In this document: positions 34,960 to 42,974 of the stretch, piece after piece
How the letters are laid out: each line of letters opens with the position of its first letter
How positions within the stretch are numbered: position 1 is the first letter of the stretch
Assembly: GCF_008386695.1 (NCBI RefSeq)
Contig: NZ_VUOC01000004.1
Location: forward strand, 372,001-436,000
Reading direction: 5' to 3'
DNA length: 64,000 bases
Origin: Chitinophaga agrisoli
GTDB taxonomy: Bacteria > Bacteroidota > Bacteroidia > Chitinophagales > Chitinophagaceae
The notes under the pieces: model-generated
The model's input: only the letters and a program-made list of their open reading frames with translations
Database searches by the model: none
What the model was told of the DNA's origin: nothing
Program-made: the position numbers and the translations under genes

Positions 34960-34967
34960 CAAAATTA
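34960..34967 (-). promoter_or_regulatory. Candidate -7 element for the tail-fibre/RHS cluster
   Basis: On the minus strand TAATTTTG matches TAnnTTTG exactly, 34 bp upstream of the start at 34926. No clear -33 TTG is seen at 19-21 bp spacing, so the call is tentative. The rest of the 34927-35421 gap (495 bp) holds this element, the kinase promoter motif at 35308-35325 and AT-rich sequence; I see no gene or RNA in it. Confidence 0.4.
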
Positions 34968-35307
34968 TTCTCACGGTACGCATACTATCTGCATACCACC
35001 GCTTATAAAGTTCTCACGGGCAAGATCATATATTCCAGGATTTAATTGATGGCAGTCTGTTTATTACATCGGAACATCCACATTCGGCTCGCATATAAAA
35101 GATGCAGAAAATCCGGGTTACTGATTGCGGGTAACAACATAACTTTCCAGGTATAGTCCGACACAAAAGAAAGTTTTTTCCCGGAATGTTCAAATACCCC
35201 TACTCATATAAATAGTACAAGAATATGATATAATAATAATATAAGGAACGGACTGCTGCCCCTTCCATACCGCCTTGTGTTATAGCAATTATTTTTATTA
35301 TTTAGCT

Positions 35308-35325
35308 AAAATTGCGTACTTTGAT
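35308..35325 (+). promoter_or_regulatory. Shared promoter motif of the hybrid kinase genes (copy 1)
   Basis: AAAATTGCGTACTTTGAT lies 97 bp before the first hybrid kinase start. A version differing at two positions precedes the second kinase at 37185-37202. TACTTTG is close to the Bacteroidota -7 element. Conservation upstream of two paralogues suggests a promoter or operator. Confidence 0.5.
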
Positions 35326-35421
35326 CTCGTAAGAACGATACCGGAATCTATAGAAAGTCCTATTCCCCACTAACTAAACTCAAATAACCATTGCACATGC
35401 ATTAACGCAACTGTACACACT

Positions 35422-37155
35422 ATGTATCTTAGTAAAACCCTCTACACTGTTATCGGCGCCGGTACCCGCCATGTAAAAGACCGTCATAAAAAACTATTGA
35501 TCAACAAGGTGAACGGCGTTGCCTGTTCGCTTATCCTGCTCAGCCTCATATTCGGGATCCTGTTCTACGCATTATCCGGTTACCTGATCGTATTGCTTTC
35601 CACGATAGTGGAGAGCCTGTTGCTCAGTTCCATCATCATACTTAATCATTATGGCCGGCACAAACTGGCGGCCTTTTCACTGCAGATGGTGCTGAACGGG
35701 GCCATCCTGTATTTTGGCCTGCTGCTGGGCAATGCAATAGACGGGCTCTGGCTGGCGCTGTTCCTGATCGTGACCTCTTTCCTGTTCCTGAAAACACGCA
35801 CAGCGCAGGTGATCAGCCTTACGGGCGGCTCTATTTCGTTGGTATTGATAGAGACCAACAAATACCTGCAATTTGTGCCCCCTTTCCCCTTTACGCCGAT
35901 GGTACAGCTGGTGGTGCATTATTCCGCCATTGGCGTGATCCTGTTCCTCACAGTGCTCACATTAATGCACTACATACAGCATAACAAACTGCTGGTAGCA
36001 GAAGTACAGGAACATACCGGGGAACTGGAAAAAGCCAACCGTTCCCTGCGGGTATTTATGCGGGAGCTCACGCATGAGATCCGCACGCCGCTGAATGCCA
36101 TTTACAGCATTTCCCAGCTGAAGCTGATGGAAGCCCGCCCGGGCAATGAGAGCATTACCAATGAGCACCTGCATTTTGCGTGTCATAATGTGCTTAGCAT
36201 TATCAATAACGTGCAAGACCGTAGCAAAATGGAAGCAGGCAAACCGGATGAGCTGAAACGGGAGGCCTTTAACCTCCGCAGCTGGATGCATGAGGTATGT
36301 AATATTTACCGGTACTTTGCCAATACAAAAGGGGTAACCATACAGGTATCCATAGACGAGCGCCTGCCCGCGGTGATCTTTGAGGACAAGACCAGCCTGA
36401 CCAAAATAGCCAACAATATTATCGGGAACGCCATTAAGTTCACGCGGAAACATACGGTGGTCACGGTCAGCATTTTCCGGCAGGAGGCCAGTTGGATGAT
36501 TGCCGTGAAGGACCAGGGCAAAGGTATCCCTCCGGAAAAGATAACCACCCTGTTCGACGAATTTACACGGGAGCGCATCAACTTTGCGGAGGGCACAGGA
36601 CTAGGCCTGAACATTGCCAAAAAACTGGCCAATCATCTGCAGGGAGATATACGGGTGAACAGCGAACAGGGCACAGGCACCACCTTCATCATCAGCCTGC
36701 CTTTACGGGAATACCAGAGCCGGCTGGCGGAAAATGCCAGTACCGGTAAGGAGCTTTCCGGTTTCCAGGGGAAGAAAGTATTGCTGGTAGAAGACGACCT
36801 GATGAGCCAACAGTACCTGAGCCGTTTCCTGAGCGCAAAAGGCTTTCAGGTAGCGGTGGCGGAAGATGGGCTGGAAGGCTTATACACGGCCAGCGGCGAT
36901 CAGTTCGACGTCATCATCTCTGATATGGGCCTCCCCCGGATGGGCGGCCGGGAGCTGCTTGCACACCTGAAAGACAATACCTATCTGCAACATATACCGG
37001 TGATCATTACCTCTGCAGACACCGCCATTAAAGACGATATCCTGAAGGCCGGGGCCAGCAGCTGCCTCATCAAACCAGTGGATTTTAAAGTGTTACACCG
37101 GGTATTACAGGACCTCATCCATAGCCGTACCCTCATTCCGGAAAACCGGGCTTGA
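35422..37155 (+). CDS. Hybrid sensor histidine kinase (first of twin pair)
   Basis: A 577-residue membrane protein. About six transmembrane helices occupy residues 30-190, with no large periplasmic loop. The HisKA box is RELTHEIRTPLNAI with phospho-acceptor H218. The HATPase domain has NIIGNAIKF, DQGKGIPPE and GTGLGLNIAK. A C-terminal receiver follows (LLVEDDLMSQQYLSRFLSAK) with the acceptor D501 in IISDMGLPRMGG and a TSAD / K switch. It has no DNA-binding output, so it probably passes phosphate to a partner. It is paralogous along its whole length to the next gene. Confidence 0.93.
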   Translation: MYLSKTLYTVIGAGTRHVKDRHKKLLINKVNGVACSLILLSLIFGILFYALSGYLIVLLSTIVESLLLSSIIILNHYGRHKLAAFSLQMVLNGAILYFGLLLGNAIDGLWLALFLIVTSFLFLKTRTAQVISLTGGSISLVLIETNKYLQFVPPFPFTPMVQLVVHYSAIGVILFLTVLTLMHYIQHNKLLVAEVQEHTGELEKANRSLRVFMRELTHEIRTPLNAIYSISQLKLMEARPGNESITNEHLHFACHNVLSIINNVQDRSKMEAGKPDELKREAFNLRSWMHEVCNIYRYFANTKGVTIQVSIDERLPAVIFEDKTSLTKIANNIIGNAIKFTRKHTVVTVSIFRQEASWMIAVKDQGKGIPPEKITTLFDEFTRERINFAEGTGLGLNIAKKLANHLQGDIRVNSEQGTGTTFIISLPLREYQSRLAENASTGKELSGFQGKKVLLVEDDLMSQQYLSRFLSAKGFQVAVAEDGLEGLYTASGDQFDVIISDMGLPRMGGRELLAHLKDNTYLQHIPVIITSADTAIKDDILKAGASSCLIKPVDFKVLHRVLQDLIHSRTLIPENRA

Positions 37156-37184
37156 GCATAGTGCGGCGGTTTTGCAGTTTGGCC

Positions 37185-37202
37185 AAAATTCCGTATTTTG
37201 AT
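37185..37202 (+). promoter_or_regulatory. Shared promoter motif of the hybrid kinase genes (copy 2)
   Basis: AAAATTCCGTATTTTGAT lies 141 bp before the second kinase start. A TTTG at 37171-37174 is 19 bp before the TA of this motif, which fits -33/-7 spacing. Confidence 0.5.
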
Positions 37203-37342
37203 ATTGCTATAGATTTTACCATCTTTGGAGTTAGATAATCATTACCTGACACCGGCACTGTTACATACTCAATAACCATATAGCTATTTAACCATAATTA
37301 TGAAAACCTTCGGTTACAGCGAACCAATTAATACTACCCCTT

Positions 37343-39094
37343 ATGACGTTACTTACTAGACTTGTACGGAATGGCGCCGCAGACGCCGACGAGATAACCG
37401 GACATGGCGTTATTGCCGTTAACCGTTTCAGCCTGGTAGCGTTTGTGTTAACCTGCTGCTTTGGCGTCCTGTTCTATCTGCTGACCGGAGAACTGAAAGT
37501 ATGGATCGCTACATTTACAGAAGCAGGCGCCCTGATCGTAGTGCTGGCGCTGAACAAAGCCCGCAAATATGTGGCGGCCAGTTTCTCGTTCATTATCACC
37601 GTAAACGCTTCCCTTATATATTTCAGCGGTATACTCGCCGCCATCATAGAAGTGCACCTGGCCTTCCTGCTGCTGTTTGGCGCCTCCCTGCTTTTTTTCC
37701 GGGAAGATAAATACCGTGTGGCAAGTATTATTATAACAGCCATCACCGTAGGCATCTGCGAGTATAACTACTCCTACCCTTTTATAACGCCGCTGCTCAA
37801 TTCCGAAGGCGAACAACAGCTGCTGCGCTGGGGCGCCCGGCCCGGTATTATCCTGCTGGATGCGCTGGTGATCTGGTATTACAAAAAGAATAACGAAGCC
37901 CTCGTAAAAAGCCTCACCAAACGTACGGAAGAACTGGAAGCCGCCAACACTTCCAAAAACTTCTTTATACGCGTAACCAACCACGAGCTCAAAGGCCCGC
38001 TGAATGCCATCCATGAGATCAGCCAGACCCTGCTGCTGCATGACGAGGTAGAGGAACACCCCGTGCTCAAACCCCTCGCAGAGGACCTGTACGCCGCCAG
38101 CAATACTGCCATGCAGGAGGTGAGCAATGTGCTGGACATGTCGCAGATAGAGGCCGGCAAGATCAATAATATAGAGAATACGCCCTTTAATATCCGGCTG
38201 CTGCTTACGAACCTTTGCAAGGTGCACCAGTACAGCGCCAACCGCAAACAGGTCTACATTGTCACGGAGTTCCATGAGCAGTTGCCCGCCCAGGTAGTAA
38301 GCGATAAAGCCAAGCTGACCAAGGTGATCCGCAACCTGCTGGTAAATGCCGTAAAGTTCACCGCCAACAAAAGCAAGGTGATCCTGCGCGCCTATGTAAA
38401 GGACGCTCAACTGCATATCTCCGTAAAGGACCAGGGCAAAGGCATTCCCCCGGACAGGCTGCGGACCATCTTCGAAGCATTTGAAACGGAGCAGAACAGC
38501 CTCATGGAAGGCTCCGGCCTGGGCCTGTATATCACACGGCATTTTGTAGCGTTGCTGGGCGGCCATATCACGGTGCACAGCAGCCCTAAGGACGGTACTA
38601 CCTTCACCATTCAGCTGCCGTTAAGGACCGCCCGGGAAGAGGCCTTGCAGGGAGGCGTCGCAACCGCTGCGGACACAGCTTTTTACCGTGGCAAACGGAT
38701 CCTGATCTGCGAGGATAACCTGATGAGCCAGCAATACCTGGCCCGCTTCCTGGAAAGGAACGGCTGTACCATTTTTGTAGCAGAAAATGGCGAGGCCGGT
38801 ATGGCCATCGCGGAACGGGAGCCGCTGGACCTGGCGATCGTAGATTCCCATATGCCGGTCATGAGCGGCCGGGATACCATCACCCATATACGGCAACACC
38901 CACAGCTACGCCAGCTGCCCGTGATCGTTTTATCCGGTGACGCCTACAAAGGAGAAGATGAAGAACTACTCATGGCCGGCGCTAACGAATACCTGCTTAA
39001 ACCGGTCGATTTCAAAACCCTGGGCGAGGTCATGCGCAAGTACCTCACCTCCCCCATTGCCGGCTTTTTTCCGCCGCCGGCTCAGGCCATCTGA
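37343..39094 (+). CDS. Hybrid sensor histidine kinase (second of twin pair)
   Basis: A 583-residue paralogue of the preceding kinase with the same layout: N-terminal membrane helices, HisKA, HATPase and a receiver. The phospho-acceptor box is NHELKGPLNAI with H214, so the usual E-I/L-R-T-P is E-L-K-G-P here. The ATPase boxes NLLVNAVKF, DQGKGIPPD and GSGLGLYITR are intact. The receiver acceptor is D501 in AIVDSHMPVMSG, the same residue number as in the first kinase. It is separated from the first kinase by 187 bp with its own promoter motif. Its last 13 bp overlap the end of the convergent terpene synthase gene. Confidence 0.92.
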   Translation: MTLLTRLVRNGAADADEITGHGVIAVNRFSLVAFVLTCCFGVLFYLLTGELKVWIATFTEAGALIVVLALNKARKYVAASFSFIITVNASLIYFSGILAAIIEVHLAFLLLFGASLLFFREDKYRVASIIITAITVGICEYNYSYPFITPLLNSEGEQQLLRWGARPGIILLDALVIWYYKKNNEALVKSLTKRTEELEAANTSKNFFIRVTNHELKGPLNAIHEISQTLLLHDEVEEHPVLKPLAEDLYAASNTAMQEVSNVLDMSQIEAGKINNIENTPFNIRLLLTNLCKVHQYSANRKQVYIVTEFHEQLPAQVVSDKAKLTKVIRNLLVNAVKFTANKSKVILRAYVKDAQLHISVKDQGKGIPPDRLRTIFEAFETEQNSLMEGSGLGLYITRHFVALLGGHITVHSSPKDGTTFTIQLPLRTAREEALQGGVATAADTAFYRGKRILICEDNLMSQQYLARFLERNGCTIFVAENGEAGMAIAEREPLDLAIVDSHMPVMSGRDTITHIRQHPQLRQLPVIVLSGDAYKGEDEELLMAGANEYLLKPVDFKTLGEVMRKYLTSPIAGFFPPPAQAI

Positions 39095-40059
39095 TAACGG
39101 GCTGTATCCATACCGCTCCAGTCAATATTTCCACGCATCATGACCGCCAGGGCATTCACGAAACGTATAAGCTCCCGGTCCGTTTCCTGGTCAAACGACG
39201 GCAGTTGCTGCGACAGCCGGATAAACTCCTTCACTTTATCATCATGGATCTGGGTGGCCTTAAAAACGGCGTCTTCGATAGACAGGCGCTCATGCCGTTT
39301 GAGCAGCATCACCAGGTTCATTTCGTCTCCCTGTTTCAATTCCTTCCGGTACGAGAACAGATCGTTGGCATAACAGATCGTGTCAGAGCATAGGGTGATC
39401 AGCGTTTGTACGGTAGCGTTCCAGATCACCTCATCCGGCAGGTTAATGTTTTCCATTACCTCTACCAGGTCCGCAAAAAAATTAGCGCCGCCAAACTCCT
39501 GGCGGAACTGCATGTACTCTTCCACCGCGGGCAGACGGTGCTGTTTTACCAGCTCTATACGCCAGAGGTTAGCGACAAAAGCCCGTTTCATGCTTTCCGC
39601 AAAACGGACTTGCCAGGCAGGCGTACTTAACTGGCTGATCCGTTCCCAGAAATCACTGATGGCAGCCAGCGAAGGGCCGTGCTGCGCCAGCGTTTTACGT
39701 TCATGATCTACCAGTATACCCCGGACCTGCGCAAGGAAACGCTCAAAGTTCTCCTTCTTGCGCACAGCCTCCGTGGCTTCCGTGGCTTCGTCATACTGAT
39801 CATCCAGTACAAACAGCAGCGTGTTCAGGTCTGCCGCAATACATAAGGCTTCAAAGGTGGCGGAGGGAAACATACGCGCCACCATCCAGGTGAATTTCTG
39901 CTCCCGGTACTGTTCCCATACATTGGCTGACTGCACGAGACCAAATCGTTTTACCCAGTTGGCTGTGTGTTCGTCGGCATGGATCACCAGCGGATTTAAT
40001 TGTGTGGGGAAAGGGCAATAGAGCTCGGGAATGCTCTGTGAGCGATGAATGAGTGCCAT
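39082..40059 (-). CDS. Class I terpene synthase
   Basis: A 325-residue protein starting at the ATG at 40059 (MALIHRSQSIPELYCPFP); an in-frame ATG at 40104 is not preferred. It has both metal-binding motifs of bacterial terpene cyclases: the aspartate-rich DDQYDE (D86, D87, D90) after LLFVL, and the NSE triad in NDLFSYRKE (N232, S236, E240). These hold three Mg ions and the diphosphate of the prenyl substrate. Length and motifs fit sesquiterpene or related cyclases acting on farnesyl or geranyl diphosphate. The product cannot be predicted. No P450, prenyltransferase or methyltransferase adjoins it. Confidence 0.92.
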   Translation of the reverse strand: MALIHRSQSIPELYCPFPTQLNPLVIHADEHTANWVKRFGLVQSANVWEQYREQKFTWMVARMFPSATFEALCIAADLNTLLFVLDDQYDEATEATEAVRKKENFERFLAQVRGILVDHERKTLAQHGPSLAAISDFWERISQLSTPAWQVRFAESMKRAFVANLWRIELVKQHRLPAVEEYMQFRQEFGGANFFADLVEVMENINLPDEVIWNATVQTLITLCSDTICYANDLFSYRKELKQGDEMNLVMLLKRHERLSIEDAVFKATQIHDDKVKEFIRLSQQLPSFDQETDRELIRFVNALAVMMRGNIDWSGMDTARYQMA

Positions 40060-40286
40060 AGGAAAATAAATTTTGTTTAAGAAAATATAGCTAAAATTGA
40101 GCAATCACCGGCTAAACTCCGCGATAGATATGAGTTGGGAAGGAGCTACTGTAATAATAGCGCAGTGGGCCTTACCACAGCGATAAGCGTTAAATTGACA
40201 CGCTGAACGGCACAGTGAGATATATGGCGTGATAATGATTGAATGAATAGCGTAACTATTCTCAGGGGTTAACGGGTAACACCCGG

Positions 40287-42425
40287 TTATTGCTGCCGGC
40301 TTACTTTATTCAACAATTCGCGGGCGGCAGGTTCCCCGCTATCCGCAGCCATGCTTAACCAGAAAAGGGCATGGCTTTTATTCTTTTCCACCGCCAGCCC
40401 GTTCAGGTAATAGCAGCCTACTTCTTTCTGCGCGATGGTCTTACCGGCTTCCGCAGCCAGCAGGAAATAGCGGAAGGCTTTGAGATGATCTGCTTTATTA
40501 ACGGCGTTGCGCTCGTAAAACTCCGCCAGGTAGTACATAGCTTCCACATGCCCGGCGGCGGCGGCCTTTTCGTAGAGCCCTAAAGCAATCCGCACATTGT
40601 GTTCATCAGCGATGCCTGGCTGGGACAACAGGCGCCCTTCGTTATCATAGGAAAAGCCGCCTTTAAGCAGCTCATAGGCCAGGCGGTACTGGCATTCAGA
40701 GCCGTTCACCGCGGCGCCCTGGTGCAGGTAACGCGCGGCGGCCTTCACGTTGCGGGCTTTATGATCACCGTAAAAAACTGTTTTAAATGCCTGGAAACAG
40801 CATCCTTCTTCATCATGCGGGTCCAGGTCTGCCGTTTTGCAATACCATTCCGCGGCGGCATAGGGGTCACGGTCATCCTCGTATCCTTTATCATAATAAC
40901 GGGCCAGGCAGGCCATCGCCTTTACATAACCCAGGGAAGCGCTTTTCAGCAGGTATTCCAGCGCCATTTTGCGGTCGTCGCGGTTAGGCTTAAAGAAATG
41001 GCCGGGCACCATATGTACGCTGCGCCAGAGCAGGCGGCCTTCGTAAATGCGTTTGCCTACCAGGTAATAACAATGCATGCTGCCATAATGCATGCCCAGG
41101 TTTATATAATGGGTGGCCAGGCTGTAATCATGATTGCGGCTACGGGTCTCCAGTTCCAGCTCTGCCAGGCGGGCGCAGGCCCAGCCGCTGCCTTCCTGTG
41201 CAATGGTCTTAAGGATGCGGATGGCTTTATCGCGGTTCTTTACAATACCGGCGGCAGCATCGCCTTTCCAGTACAGGCGGGCCAGCTCTTCGCCGGCGGC
41301 CACACAACCTTCCTGGTGGGCCACCTGGAAATAGTTCAGCGCTTTGGAGATATGCCGGGCTTGCCCGTTCAATCCATCGCGATAAATCTCTCCCAGTTTT
41401 ATCCATGCGCCGGGATGCCCGTAACGCGCAGCCCTGCGGTAATATACAACGGCCTTTGGATCTGCCGGATGCACCACTGCCAGGCAGGATGCATATTCAT
41501 ACAGCAGCACTATATCCTGCGGAGACCAGGTCAACGCCTCGCGGAAATAACCTAATGCTTTTGCCGGGTTACCCTGGTGCTGGTAATAACGCGCCAGCGC
41601 CGGGGCGCCACGCTGCGGCGACAGCCAGTACATGGTTTCCAGGTGCTGCAGCGCCTCTGCCGGCGTATTTTTATGGAACAGGCAGTAACGCGCATAATGC
41701 CCCCGGTATACGGCACGCATTTCATTACGGGCTGTTGCGGACAGGCCGCTGTATAACGTATATGCATATAGGTGCATGCTTTCTGACCAGGCAGGCGCAG
41801 TGGTATCCTTTCCTTCTGCTAAAGCAATATTCAGTATATCGGGCGGCGTTTTACGGAGGGCGTCCAGCATGGCTATACGCAGCGGAACAGAAGATGGTTC
41901 CAGCTGCTCCGCACGGGTGTACCAAAGCGGCATGGGATGCAGGGTGGTACGTTCTTCGAAAAACAGATCCTTAGCCGCGCCATAACGGGGATCTACAGCA
42001 TTCATATAACCCAGGTATAACCAGGCGTGAAAAGGTCTGCGGGAAAGGGTTACAGCATTCTCGAGCAGCGCTGCGGAACGGTCCATTCCCAGCTTGAGGC
42101 TGCGGAGGCCGTGTACGGATGCAGCGGCTGCAGGCAGCGTGCCACGTTTCGTATAGGCGTCTGATAATATGCAATCGGAAAGTATGATATGCGCCGCATA
42201 GGATTGCGGATAGCGGGCCAACCACTGCACGGCCAGTTCCCTGGCGCTTTTTAAGCGGATGGGATAATAGCGCAGGTATTTCCCGAAATCGCCCGGCGTA
42301 TGCTCCGCCCCTTCTTCATAACGCTCCTGCACTCCCCGGTATAGGTATTCCAGCGTATCAATATCTTCTTCACGCACCAGTTCCAATAAAAAAAGGTAGT
42401 TTTTCAATCCGTTGTTCTCCATCAT
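40287..42425 (-). CDS. Sel1-repeat (SLR) protein
   Basis: A 712-residue protein without a signal peptide. Many Sel1-like repeats of about 36 residues are visible in the second half, for example GHPGAWIKLGEIYRDGLNG, GYVKAMACLARYYDKGYEDD, GHVEAMYYLAEFYERNA and GKTIAQKEVGCYYLNGLAVE. The first half has more irregular TPR-like helices. Sel1 repeats form solenoids that scaffold protein complexes. An AGGTG Shine-Dalgarno-like stretch lies just before the double-Met start. The partner is not evident. The gap to the next gene holds no other feature. Confidence 0.85.
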   Translation of the reverse strand: MMENNGLKNYLFLLELVREEDIDTLEYLYRGVQERYEEGAEHTPGDFGKYLRYYPIRLKSARELAVQWLARYPQSYAAHIILSDCILSDAYTKRGTLPAAAASVHGLRSLKLGMDRSAALLENAVTLSRRPFHAWLYLGYMNAVDPRYGAAKDLFFEERTTLHPMPLWYTRAEQLEPSSVPLRIAMLDALRKTPPDILNIALAEGKDTTAPAWSESMHLYAYTLYSGLSATARNEMRAVYRGHYARYCLFHKNTPAEALQHLETMYWLSPQRGAPALARYYQHQGNPAKALGYFREALTWSPQDIVLLYEYASCLAVVHPADPKAVVYYRRAARYGHPGAWIKLGEIYRDGLNGQARHISKALNYFQVAHQEGCVAAGEELARLYWKGDAAAGIVKNRDKAIRILKTIAQEGSGWACARLAELELETRSRNHDYSLATHYINLGMHYGSMHCYYLVGKRIYEGRLLWRSVHMVPGHFFKPNRDDRKMALEYLLKSASLGYVKAMACLARYYDKGYEDDRDPYAAAEWYCKTADLDPHDEEGCCFQAFKTVFYGDHKARNVKAAARYLHQGAAVNGSECQYRLAYELLKGGFSYDNEGRLLSQPGIADEHNVRIALGLYEKAAAAGHVEAMYYLAEFYERNAVNKADHLKAFRYFLLAAEAGKTIAQKEVGCYYLNGLAVEKNKSHALFWLSMAADSGEPAARELLNKVSRQQ

Positions 42426-42430
42426 TGTTT

Positions 42431-42436
42431 CACCTC
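42431..42436 (-). promoter_or_regulatory. Shine-Dalgarno-like site of the Sel1-repeat gene
   Basis: GAGGTG on the minus strand lies 5 nt before the first of two consecutive ATG codons. Clear SD sites are rare in this window, so it supports the start at 42425 or 42422. Confidence 0.45.
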
Positions 42437-42671
42437 ATATGTATTGGTTAAAAGGAGGGGATACCACCCCCATATGCAAGTTCTGCAATTTACGGCGGTT
42501 AATTGTTAATAAGATGTAAATGATCGTTGGTTTACTAATTAGGACAAGAGTTAGTTACCAAAAGCAAGCCAGCAGGCGGTTTGCGGTGACCCATCCTGCA
42601 TTGTGGAGGGCGTTTTGCGGCAGGCTAAACAACACGTAAATACATTAACAACGGTAGGACTGCGAACTAAT

Positions 42672-42932
42672 TTACGGCAATGATGAGGTACCGTGCCCAT
42701 TGGGTTTATGCAGGTATTCCATTAACCTGGTAGCGATGGCGCGTATGAGATCCGGTTCTATATAAGCATCTACCTCTGATTTGAACATTCCATTTTCCTG
42801 CCGGTAATATTCCACTGCATGCTCGTCATCGATGGAAGCACGGTAAAACGTTGCGCCATGCTCATGATGCAGATGCACTGGAATGACGTAGTTCTTACCA
42901 TGCAGGTCGAAATCGAGGATGAATGGTTCCAT
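42672..42932 (-). CDS. Small conserved-looking hypothetical protein
   Basis: An 86-residue soluble protein: MEPFILDFDLHGKNYVIPVH, ATFYRASIDDEHAVEYYRQE, EPDLIRAIATRLMEYLHKPN. It looks like a compact alpha/beta domain with strands around FxxDFxGxxYxxxVxP and a C-terminal helix, a pattern seen in small Chitinophagaceae proteins of unknown role. It is transcribed alone, between the Sel1-repeat and arabinofuranosidase genes. I assign no function. Confidence 0.6.
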   Translation of the reverse strand: MEPFILDFDLHGKNYVIPVHLHHEHGATFYRASIDDEHAVEYYRQENGMFKSEVDAYIEPDLIRAIATRLMEYLHKPNGHGTSSLP

Positions 42933-42974
42933 AACACAAAATACAAAAAACGCCCCATATAAGGGCTATCGCGT

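Noticed and set aside
35962-36453. Minus-strand frame inside the first kinase gene
   Set aside because: It is a shadow of the kinase reading frame. The kinase has all catalytic boxes in order.
40190-40286. Hairpins after the Sel1-repeat gene as a terminator
   Set aside because: Short stems (5-7 bp) are present, but neither is followed by a T-run on the minus strand, so I did not call a terminator.
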